This document shows, piece by piece, positions 35,901 through 47,900 of a stretch of 64,000 nucleotides of DNA. The stretch is from the NCBI GenBank assembly GCA_947172415.1, contig OX359196.1, positions 2,172,501 through 2,236,500 of the forward strand. The letters are read 5' to 3'. Every line of letters begins with the position of its first letter. Position 1 is the stretch's first letter. The notes beneath the pieces were generated by a model that saw only the letters and a list, made by a program, of their open reading frames with translations, did no database searches and had not been told where the DNA came from. This DNA is from Chondrosia reniformis. Lineage: Eukaryota; Porifera; Demospongiae; Chondrillida; Chondrillidae. The position numbers and the translations under genes were made by a program.

Positions 35901-38900
35901 TGGATAGAATTATCATCAGAAGCAGTCTCTTCATCACCGACAGTAATTGCTACAGCGCTGTGAGAAGGCTGCTTACCACTGCTAGTATGTGCAGCTTTGG
36001 CAGGCTCAGTGCTGCCAGGACAGAGAGATGGCGTCAATAACATCTTTATCTTGTCCATGAACACCTTTTCGCCCACAAACTTCAAAGTACAAGGGACTTC
36101 CAAGCCTCCTTGTGGTAGATCCAATGACGCTCGCCTGCTGCCTGTGACCTGACACACGATCGTACCACTCCGACGCAGAAACAGAGAACAGGCTGCCGAA
36201 ATCTTCCACGGTAAGTGGCCGACAACGATATCAGCGTCGGTCTTTACAGCGACCGCATACACATCGTTTGGATTGCCTTCCTCGCGTTGACAAGCCAACT
36301 CTTATCCCACCTCCGGTGTCCAAAACACTTTGGAGACATGATGACCCCGTACGCAGCTGTCGACCGTGAACTCCAGGCCGTAAGAGCGTATAATTATGTA
36401 CTAACGTATACATAATAACATATGCGTTATTTCGTATATGTTATTGTGACATCACGCTGCAAACAATTAGGCTAATGAAATATTGGCGGATTGCTCTCAA
36501 AACCGCCAATCCGCCAAAAAAATTCCCCGCCAAAATTTCCAGCCATACGGTATAATTATAGGGGGTGCATGTGTTCTTGTGCTATAGTAAGATGTTAAAG
36601 TCTGTCTAGGTAGTATTTTGCACCATGTTGATAGGCCCAATATTTGAGAGAGGTGTCTCATCGGTAGTATCTGTATCACTTGCAGCTGCTGATAGGTGCA
36701 AGTGGTGAGCATATTTGGCACAAAAGATTGTTGCCGTGACCAGTTCAGGCAGCACATGGTTGCGGAAGAACCTCTCTAGCAAGGGGAAGAGTTTGTTTTC
36801 CCAGAAATGATAATCAAATGCTATTCATTCCACATGCAGGCCAACTGGAGTGTAGACAACAAAGTCACACCACTCAGTTGCCAACAATTGCCATTTCACC
36901 TTGCACTTGTACAAAATAAGGGTGGGACCGTTTCAGCTGTAGTCTGTCACTACCCTGCACACACTCCAGGTAGAATGTGGCATTCTTGGCAATTTCAGCT
37001 GGAGTGAGGTCAATAGCTGAAGTGCCACCAATACTAAATGGACACTTGATTTCCAAGCAGCCATGCATGCTGCAATCTTCCAGAGTGGAATCCACAATGA
37101 CTCCATCAGTGCTGGCTCCCAGAAATGTGGTTTGGGGGTACAGGTGCAGTCCACTGTCTTTTTTCACCCTGCATAAGCCATTCTTCCAATGTCAACACCA
37201 GTTCTGGTACTTGGTCGTCCAGCTTGATGGACTGGGTCTGCTCTGTAAGAAGACTAGCATCTAAGGCACCATCCTGCCCAAGCTTTAGCAGGTTCACTAC
37301 GAGCTCACCCTTCCTTTTCCCCACATAACTCGGGAGCTTAAACCGTCAAGCAATTTCTTTCAGCTCAGACACCAAGCATTTCTCCAGCCTTCTCCTAAGC
37401 TCTGCCACCACTGCAGGCAAGCCACAATGCTGCCAATTGTACTTCCACTGGTCGATCTCGAACGAGACTCTGAGACCCTAGATGATGGAAAAATGCCCCA
37501 GTTTGTCAACCTTCGGCGATCGAAACAAGTAGTCAGACCTTGCCGACCTTCCTTTCCACCGTGTTGGGACAGTTGGCTACGCCTGGTTACGACTAAGTAG
37601 TCACATTGCATCCTAAAAACACTTACCGTCAACAGACACAACGTCGCATGGACTGGAAATCGCTTCGCACATGCCCGACATCGAGTGACTATCACTTTCA
37701 ACAGAATCCGTCGCCGTCTTTGTTCCATTCATTGCCGTAGCCATCTTGACTTTTTTGCCTACCAGTATGCTTACCAGCGAAACAAGTTGGCGTGTAACCG
37801 GCGCGGGGCAACCGCAATATCGGGAATTGGTCTATTATAAGACATGATTTACAGAAACTAGATTCAAATAAAAGCTTAACTGGAGTAGAGGCTGGATCAT
37901 AAAGGTCTGGAAAAAGTAAAAACCAGGCTTCTATTTGAACAAATATACAATTAATTAATGATTGAGTGTTAAAGGTGTTAATATTTAAAAATTCAATTTG
38001 TGCTCAAACCACATTTAAACATATAATGAAATTTAAATGGTAATACTTACATGCTGAATTGCATTTAAGCAGTTTGTGGGACCAAACCTCTTTAAACCAG
38101 TTAGTAGGTAAATCTCCACATTTCTATATTTTGGGAAGGCTTGTAATGCTTTCTCGGGATCTCTGGTGTCAACCCATATCTGACGAGCAGCAGTAACATC
38201 AGGATGTTCTAGAAAAAAAAGTAATGAATAATATCATAAAACAAGTACATGCTATATGTATGCATTCCTGGACATATACATATATATCAGTAACTTGATT
38301 ACGGCATTAATATATGGTACATATATACTTCTAAAGAATGACTTAAAAACGTTTTGGTAAGTTCCAGCATACTCAGGTACATACAGTACATGTAAGTTCT
38401 AAATTGTCATTACTTTTACTGAACAAGGGAAAGGGCAACTCTGAATAGACTCTTCACTTAAGAAGAAACTTAATTGTGGAATATTAATAAAGACTGTGTC
38501 CTCTTCCAAATTTCCATACGTACTGAATCTTATCTAGTGTTTTAGATTGTTTTGCTTACATGTGTACACCCAGAAAGTGATCCAAAATCACTTGAATTTC
38601 TTTAATCTCTAATTAAATTTGGCAGAGGAAGTCATGGAGTATGTACATAAAAAATAAAAAACTTGATTGCTTCATTGAATGTTCAGTCAAGCAAAACTGT
38701 AACGAAGGCAATGACTTGCTTGAGCAGATACCACACACTACAATATAATACCATTCTTTGAGTGATCACAACCGGAAAGAGTATGGAAACATTTGATACT
38801 TCAGGACATGCTCTAGTGGATGTGTGATCAAATGGAGAGGGTCTGTGTACGTACATGGGGACCTTGCATGTAGATTATACTTAGAACCAGTATGATTCAT

Positions 38901-41900
38901 ATTAGCTGAAGCAATATGTATGTGTAATCTTTGTATGTGTAGTGTTTATATACGTACTAAATATGGAATTCTCAGGTGCACCGTACCTCCTTCTCTTGGC
39001 TTTAGAATAAGATCTACTGCACCAGCCCAATCACACTGAAGTAAACACCTATGAGAAGAGACAGCAAGCAAACATCAATATATAATTAGGGTTGCAAGCT
39101 ATTACATGTACGTATGTATGTAATGTACACCATTCCTTAACTAACAATTCTTTAAAAATCCAATAAAAGGTAAATCTTCAAAAAATACTGGCTATTTTGG
39201 AAATATAGTTCAAAGTTGCTTAATTTTTTTTTAAATTCACAGGGCCCATTATACATGCAAACATGTACATTCTATGCTCACAAGGTATAATACAAACATA
39301 TACGTACATTCTATGTTCGCAAGGCATACATACAAACATGTACATTCTATGCTCGCAAGGCATACATACAAACATGTACATTCTATGCTTGCAAGATATA
39401 ATACAAACATGTACATTCTATGCTCGCAAGGCATACATACAAACATGTACATTCTATGCTCACAAGGCATACATACAAACATGTACATTCTATGCTCGCA
39501 AGGCATACATACAAACATGTACGTACATTCTATGCTCGCAAGGCATACATACAAACAAGTACATTCTATGCCCACAAGGCATACATACAAACATGTACAT
39601 TCTATGCTCGCAAGGCATACTTACAAACATGTACGTACATTCTATGCTCGCAAGGCATACATACAAACATGTACGTACATTCTATGCTCGCAAGGCATAC
39701 ATACAAACATGTACATTCTATGCTCACAAGGCATACATACAAACATGTACATTCTATGCTCGCAAGGCATACTTACAAACATGTACGTACATTCTATGCT
39801 CGCAAGGCATACATACAAACATGTACGTACATTCTATGCTCGCAAGGCATACATACAAACATGTACATTCTATGCTCACAAGGCATACATACAAACATGT
39901 ACATTCTATGCTCGCAAGGCATACATACAAACATGTACGTACATTCTATGCTCGCAAGGCACACATACAAACATGTACGTACATTCTATGCTCGCAAGGC
40001 ACACATACAAACATGTACGTACATTCTATGCTCGCAAGGCATACATACAAACATGTACATTCTATGCTCACAAGGCATACATACAAACATGTACATTCTA
40101 TGCTCGCAAGGCATACATACAAACATGTACATTCTATGCTCACAAGGCATACATACAAACATGTACATTCTATGCTCGCAAGGCATACTTACAAACATGT
40201 ACGTACATTCTATGCTCACAAGGCATACATACAAACATGTACGTACATTCTATGCTCGCAAGGCATACATACAAACATGTACATTCTATGCTCACAAGGC
40301 ATACTTACAAACATGTACATTCTATGCTCGCAAGGCATACATACAAACATGTACGTACATTCTATGCTCGCAAGGCACACATACAAACATGTACGTACAT
40401 TTTATGCTCGCAAGGCACACATACAAACATGTACGTACATTCTATGCTCGCAAGGCATACATACAAACATGTACATTCTATGCTTGCAAGGCATACATAC
40501 AAACATGTACATTCTATGCTCGCAAGGCATACATACAAACATGTACATTCTATGCTCACAAGGCATACATACAAATATGTACATTCTATGCTCGCAAGGC
40601 ATACTTACAAACATGTACGTACATTCTATGCTCGCAAGGCATACATACAACCATGTACGTACATTCTATGCTCGCAAGGCACACATACAAACATGTACAT
40701 TCTATGCTCACAAGGCATACATACAAACATGTACATTCTATGATCGCAAGGCATACATACAAACATGTACATTCTATGCTCGCAAGGCATACATACAAAC
40801 ATGTACGTACATTCTATGCTCGCAAGGCACACATACAAACATGTACGTACATTCTATGCTCGCAAGGCATACATACAAACATGTACATTCTATGCTTGCA
40901 AGGCATACATACAAACATGTACATTCTATGCTCACAAGGCATACATACAAACATGTACCTTCTATGCTTGCAAGGCAGTGGAGCCTCACATACCCAGCAA
41001 ACACATATATACAGTCCTGGGCATGGTATAGTATCAATATACAGTAGGTAGGCCAACTTATTAAAGTATCAGAATATGTGCTTTGCAAGCCGGAAACATC
41101 ACTTATTTTGTAATGCATTACACATTTTATTTGGCATTACATGTTTAAATGTAATTTCTAAACAGAGTATAATTTGATTAAAAATAATAATGAAGTTAAA
41201 AGTTTCTCAAATTCTATTGTTCTCAATATTTTGCTCAAAATTTACATATAGTACCTAATATTATTGGGATTATATCTAATCACACAGGGATTCACAGAAG
41301 ATCAACAAGAAGACAAAGATTCCCATGCACTGATGAAGGATGAAATTTCCAGAAACAGCTCTCTGGCCCGGTGGAGCAGAAGAAGAAGAGGAGACACCTG
41401 TATTTTCATCCAATGCTCTCTCCAGGTTTAGTTCCCTATAGGTTTTTTAATTAGGCATAGCATGTAGGAAAATGGCATATTAGATTATTCATATTACTGT
41501 AAGAAAATTAATGTTTGCAGTGTTAAATAGAGGATATGCATCGGTTGCGCAATAAAAAGGTCGAAGGTGAATCAATGTATTAGCAGGTATACGGAAAAGC
41601 AACAAAAAGCTGTTTTACAAGCTGCTGGAATCATTCTAAATCCTACCAACCTTACAAACTAAATAAAGCTATCTTTAAGAACATTACAAGATCGAAATTT
41701 TGGCTAAAATGGGATTCTTCCTGAACGTGTTCCTCCTGCCTTTTGCGTGCAAAAACAATCGCCCTTTCCCTTTTCAAGAGTTATAATGGCTTTATCTTCT
41801 ACTAAATATGTTGAAAATTAAGAAGAATAGTAGCTTTTGTTGGATAATAATCGATCTTGTTAAGTACATATCTTTTATATCCAAATAATTGTCCCATCAT

Positions 41901-44900
41901 TCTAATTCGTTGTCGATAAGTTTTTTGGTCACTCTTCAAATCCAAATCGCTTTACTTTCTAGTTACCGAAAGTTTCTTTCTTCTATAACGATGATCCTTT
42001 TACAGCCCTTTTTCCTATGTTAACATACAGAACCAGATTAACTATTCACCATTGACCCCTTAACCACAGAGTGGGCGTAACTTTGCATATCGTCTATTGG
42101 AGACAAGACTTATTATTCACACTGTGATAAGCCATAACTGAAATGATGATGATATCGATGCTTTAAGATCGGCTTTAGATCTTAAAGGTTTCCATATTAT
42201 TGGTCAGCTACATTTTTGGCTGCACCCCTTAGCTGCTGATAAGGAAACCACAAGTGTCTTTGAGAGAACTTATTAGCAGACTAGCCACTCAAAGTCCACC
42301 GTATGCCATACTGATGAGTCCTAATAAGGACGACACGGCTGTCTATGGCTCGACCATCTTTTTGAGTGGCTAGGGGGAGACTTAGGTTCCCATCAAACTA
42401 ACTTCAGTTCCACCCACTAGCTCATCAAGCTCCTCAGGAGACATTAGTGGGCAAGAGGTCATGTCCAGAGTTCAATGATTATAATAGGTTATATAAGCTA
42501 CATTAGAGATGCTGATGACTTTAAGAGGACCGTATTCATAGACAGCTACTACAGATGCATGTAGACATTGATGTTTTGTGACTGAACCTTTACTTACTTT
42601 CCAATCTGATATGTAGGAATATTTCCAGATCCAAACCTTTGCATTCCGAAATAATTAATAAAGCCATAATCCCTCAGTGAAGTTACTGAAGTCTCTATTT
42701 CTTCAGTGGACCCTTTAACACTCCTTAATGTGGAAAATAAATAAACGGATGACCAAACAGTTACTTCAAAGAATTACAATTCTTAAGAGCTGGGCCACAC
42801 GCTCCTGTGTAACTATGTACTTCACTGCACACACGTAATTCAGCTCTGTACTTCACTGCACACACACATAACTCAGCTATGTACTTCACTACACACACAC
42901 GTAACTCAGCTATGCACTTCACTGGACACACATGTAACTCAGCTATGCACTTCACTGGACACACATGTAACTCAGCTCTGTACTTCACTGCACACACATG
43001 TAACTCCGCTCTGTACTTCACTACGCACATATGTAACTCAGCTCTGTACTTCACTACACACATATGTAACTCAGCTCTGTACTTCACTGCACACACATGT
43101 AACTCAGCTATGTACTTCACTACACACACACGTAACTCAGCTATGCACTTCACTGGACACACATGTAACTCAGCTCTGTACTTCACTGCACACACATGTA
43201 ACTCCGCTCTGTACTTCACTACACACACATGTAACTCAGCTCTGTACTTCACTGCACACACATGTAACTCAGCTCTGTACTTCACTACACACACATGTAA
43301 CTCAGCTCTGTACTTCACTGCATACACATGTAACTCAGCTCTGTACTTCACTGCATACACGCGTAACTCAGTTCTGTACTTCACTGCATACACGCGTAAC
43401 TCAGTTCTGTACTTCACTGCATACACCTGTAACTCAGTTCTGTACTTCACTGCATACACGCGTAACTCAGTTCTGTACTTCACTGCATACACCTGTAACT
43501 CAGTTCTGTACTTCACTGCATACACGTGTAACTCAGGTATGTACTTCAGTGCACACACATGATATTATTAACATTATTAGAGCATGTACATATACATGTG
43601 CCAATGATCCATTTTCTTCAGCCTCCCTGTGAGTTTCAGACATCAGCTTTAATTAGTAGTAGAACAGGACAAATTAATGGTCAATCACAAACATGCATAT
43701 TTACCTCAAAACTATAGTAAAACTGTTTCCTTGTAGATATCCCAATTTTAAGGCTTCATCAACATATGAGAAGTTACCAAGCTTAATATTTTGAAGACCA
43801 TCGTTCAGTGCAGCTAGTCTGGCAGCCTTAACTCTATTAATACATAAATGATATACTATGTATATAGCATCCTGTGTATACAAACGTGTGTAAAGCTACA
43901 GACACTGACTCTACCACACATCCCAGCTAAACAGGCCACTCACCTGAAAGCTGTTACAAACTGACTTGTGATTGCCCTTTTGTCTTTGGTCCCAGCATAA
44001 TGGTAACAACCTGTGCCATTCCTAAAGGAACAAACATTAAAGATACACTTTTCATATTACAGGTGAAACACTCCCTAACCTCCCAAAACCTTCAGGTCAA
44101 AAAACCATTTCAAAGCTTCACAAAAATCACAGATATAATTTTTGCCAGGACAACAATTAGAAGCAATAGTATTGAAATATACCGTAATTCAGGAATTATT
44201 GTTGTTAAAATATTTTCGTGGTTGGCCCAAACCACGAAAACGTCTCCCACAAAATGTTTGCTACTTCTTTTGTTTGTGAGAATTAAGAAATACAGTTGGT
44301 TTAGACCACAAAAATTTCCGCATACGAAAATTTCCCGAATTACGGTATATGTTTGAACCAAAATAGATATAACAGACTTTAAGAAGCTACATATCATGCT
44401 GAGTCTTAGGGTATATTATACTGGTAGGGCATTATAGGGTAATGGACCTTATCATCTTGGAGATAACACTTATGGCTGCCATGGTATCCCTGTTTTCTTT
44501 GTAGAGTACAAACTTGCAGTAGTTTCCTCGGTCTTTTGGCCACTTAGACTTCTTCCTCTTATCTAGAAGCACACACATAAAGAATACTTGTACAGTTACC
44601 CAATCCATCCTATATACATGCACCTTGTATGATTATAGTACAAAATAGGTTAGACATCTGATGTACACACAAACCATCAGCAAATTTTGATTTCATAACT
44701 TTAATTTCATGTTTTCCATCTTCCCTTTTACATGTGGTACTTGTCAATTGTGGGAAAATTTGTTTAATAGCCTTGTGTATTTCAGTCCTCTTTTCTTTAC
44801 TATCCTAAATAAATGCATTAAATTATATTTATGATCATATTTACATATACTGGGGCAACCACAAGCCAAAATTTAGGCTGCTATCATTAAATAAATAGTA

Positions 44901-47900
44901 TACCACAGAAATAGTTGAAACCTCTTGTAAAGTGTATATACATATGTACATACAGTATGCTAATCAGGGCTGCATGCGGAACTTGGGTTCGGGGGGGGGG
45001 GGGGGCAAAATGAACGAGTCTTGAAGCTGTTTAGGGGTTCATGCTCTCAATAGGAAGTTGTCTAGGAGGAAGGGGATCAATCCTAGTGGTCCTGTAATCC
45101 TAGTAATCCTGGTAATGCTCAAATAAAAAGGTTGAAAGGAACTTAAAAATCATCTATATGAATGTAGAGTATGAATGATATGGTAGTAATATCTTTTGAG
45201 AAAAAGTCACACACTAGTATCATAAATGAGACTTAATCTCCTGAATTTACTAGTAGTACTAAATGGGCCTGTCTTAAACAGATAGCTTACCTCTGCTGGC
45301 ATCACATGAAAGTCTTTACTATCTTCACTCTTCACAATGCCTCTTAACTTCTCCACATCTGAAGGGTCCAGCAGACTTTGATCAGGAGAATTCTCCTACT
45401 TGTTCAAAATAATACAGCAACTCCTAACACTCAACAAGCACTTGTTTATAGCCTCACTTCCAGTTCAGCAAAATCTTCATTTGGGCTGGCCAAATCTTGA
45501 AGTACTGCCACCTCTCCACTACGACTTATCTCATGAACATGGAAATCTGAAAACCTTTCAAGAGGAAAGACAAGGAATAGTTAATTACTTTGTTGTGGCA
45601 TTTGAACCTAAGCCTCAATTGCATACTACAAACCATGCAACTTCCAACTGTTGTTCCCTTACAAAAGATGAACAGAATATAACTGTAGACTCCCCCAAAA
45701 TACAGTATACATATAATAGTACAGGTAAGGTAATATAACAGATATCTTAGGATGATGTGTAATACGATTATAGAAACTAAAAACACAATTGCGAATGGAA
45801 GTACATGGAATCAAGGCTTAAATTTAAAGGAAACAGTAGCATATACTCTTACACTTGTTAAAGTGTTCAAAAGGGAAATTAGAAAATTAAATATTTTAAG
45901 AAAATAGAAAGTTGAATGCTCATATGGGGAAACTACAGCAGTTACTTTTGCTAGAGCATTTGAATGTAGTTTGGAGGAGTATTAAATGTAGATGACGTGT
46001 TTGAATGTAGTTTGGAGGAGTATTAAATGTAGATAACGTGTTTGAATGTAGTTTGGAGGAGTATTAAATGTAGATGACGTGTTTGAATGTAGTTTGGAGG
46101 AGTATTAAATGTAGATGACATGTTTGAATGTTAAATAGAAAAGAAAAAATTACTTTCTTAAAAAAACTCCTGACAAGAAATATCAAAATCATGCCAAAGC
46201 CATACAACCTCTAACCATCTAACATTCCATTCCCATATCAGTATTTGTAATGAACCCCTTTGGGACACTTCCCTTTGCCAGGATGTTCACTGAAAATGAA
46301 CCAATAGTACACAACAATAGAAAAATATGGAGTTTTGAATGGTTTTCCCAAAAAATGACAAGGCATCTTTGAAGTTTCCCTGGATCCCTGCAGGTCAATG
46401 CATGCAGGTGTCTCCTCAACTGTCTTATTTACAATTAATCTTGTACCATTAAGGCAGTCGACTTTCTTTTTACTTCAGCAATTTTTAACACCAGGAAGAG
46501 ATTGTTGTTTCTGGGGGTGGGAAATTTGCTAGTGACTTGTATTAGCTAAGGCCAATTACATTGAAGAGCAGCGGTCTAATCCAATCAGTCACTATGAGGA
46601 GGTCTTGTTTAGCAAAGTTAACTTACTGAGGAGGTCTTGTTTAGCAAAGTTAACTTACTAAGGAGGTCTTGTTTAACAAAGTTAACTTTACTTACTAAGG
46701 CTACTAGTAACAAAATACTGAAAGATCAGTAGCAAGATTTACTTAGAAAATAATTAAAACATATAGTTGATTGATAAAGAGCATGTTTCAGAGTTGTTTT
46801 ACTCAAACAACAAGGTATGTTAAAAGTAAAGAAAAAGTTTTACTCACTGCACTGGCCAGCAAACGGTGGGCTTGGATATGAGACAAACTGTTATTGAGAG
46901 TCTCGGTGACTGTCTTAGTAAGAAAGTGGAAAGAGGTTATTAATATGGCTGAGGATAAACAGTCATTTGCTTTAAGCATTCTGTGTCAAAGAGGCTTTTA
47001 ATTAAGACGGAATAGCAGAGCTCCAATCAAAATGACAACACATAACTGTAAGGCCACTCCAACTTACACTTTAGTTTCCCGTCCACCGCCCGCATGCATT
47101 ACAGGAAGCCGCCTGCTTTTTTCATTATTGTCTGTTTTTTTTATTATATACCCGTTATACCAGTATTACCCATTGTAAAATCCTTAATAAAGCGTTTTGA
47201 GGTGTGTGAAGCACATGTAGTGTGTGTGCTCGTTGTCACATTCACCTTGTGGTCTCCTACAGCTAGTCCTACGGCGATGTGAAGACTATGACGTTGGTAA
47301 GCACAAGCATTTTTGATGTTAGTTACACTCTGACAACAGTGAAGGACCGACCTGTATGATCGTATAGTCATGGCAAGCGAGCGACCATCTGTTCAAGAGC
47401 ATATCGCTGGGCACCACGTCCAAGAAGTTCGCAACAGGCACAGCAAGGAATCATTGGACATAATTGGAAACACAGGTATGTACCTATCATTCAAATATGT
47501 TTATTCCTGCCAGAATTGTCTAGCTAGCTTGTAGGGGTGCCTACTTTCAGCTAGCTAGTAATAGCTACACTCAGCATAGTTACTTCTATTGCCAAGTATG
47601 CCCCTTCCACCTCCAGCTCCAATGCCTTGCACCTTCTCAGTGCTGATGGCAAGTTCTGCAGCAAGGTCACAATCCCGCCCTTCTCCTATCACACCTGAGC
47701 TCAATAGGAAAGATTCAATGTTCAATGGGATTATTGTGGGGATGGAGAAGGAAAAGCTGTCTCGGTGCCCAGCTGCAGTTGAATGTGTTCTTGCAAAGTT
47801 CCTGAGGTGTTTCACCACTTTACAGGTTACAACCAGCCAAAATTATCCAAGCATCAGAAGCGGCAGGTAGAACCACTGTCTGTAGACATCCTACGTTCAC

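Larger units (their letters stand above)
33043..36550. mobile_element. Pogo-like DNA transposon with HIRAN-Ulp1 gene, nested in copy C
   Basis: Inverted repeats of about 28 bp: CCGTATGGCCGGAAATTTTG at the left and its near-complement at the right. TA flanks both sides, and the wider 8-bp flank TATAATTA (33035-33042 and 36551-36558) also matches. It carries a transposase on the plus strand and, convergent, a HIRAN-Ulp1 gene on the minus strand. It landed between the two genes of copy C. Confidence 0.85.
31727..37832. mobile_element. ISL2EU-like DNA transposon (copy C), interrupted by a pogo-like element
   Basis: Ends GACCAATTCCC (31727) and GGGAATTGGTC (to 37832), flanked by TA on both sides (31725-31726 and 37833-37834). 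A subterminal TTGGTAGGCA / CTGGTAGGCA word is shared with copy A. It carries a THAP-DDE transposase on the plus strand at the left and a SAP-YqaJ gene on the minus strand at the right. Between them lies a second transposon. The whole sits in the PUS7 intron between exons 38051-38208 and 31347-31470. Confidence 0.85.

Noticed and set aside
39263-41051. Open frames of 594, 543 and 489 codons on the plus strand and several on the minus strand
   Set aside because: They are produced by the stop-free minisatellite unit, occur in all frames, start outside any gene context and have no domain.
39253-43560. CRISPR-like array
   Set aside because: The repeats are contiguous with no unique spacers, and the window is animal nuclear DNA.
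42761-43562. 265-codon minus and 227-codon plus frames
   Set aside because: The 33-bp repeat unit keeps any frame without a stop open; no evidence for translation.
44991-45006. Run of about 16 G as a G-quadruplex or regulatory site
   Set aside because: A simple homopolymer in an intron with no further G-tracts nearby; could be a sequencing artefact.
46855-46915. Candidate PUS7 exon 2 on the minus strand (ACAG acceptor, GTGAGT donor)
   Set aside because: No frame and phase combination gives the conserved PUS7 segment; one frame hits a stop.
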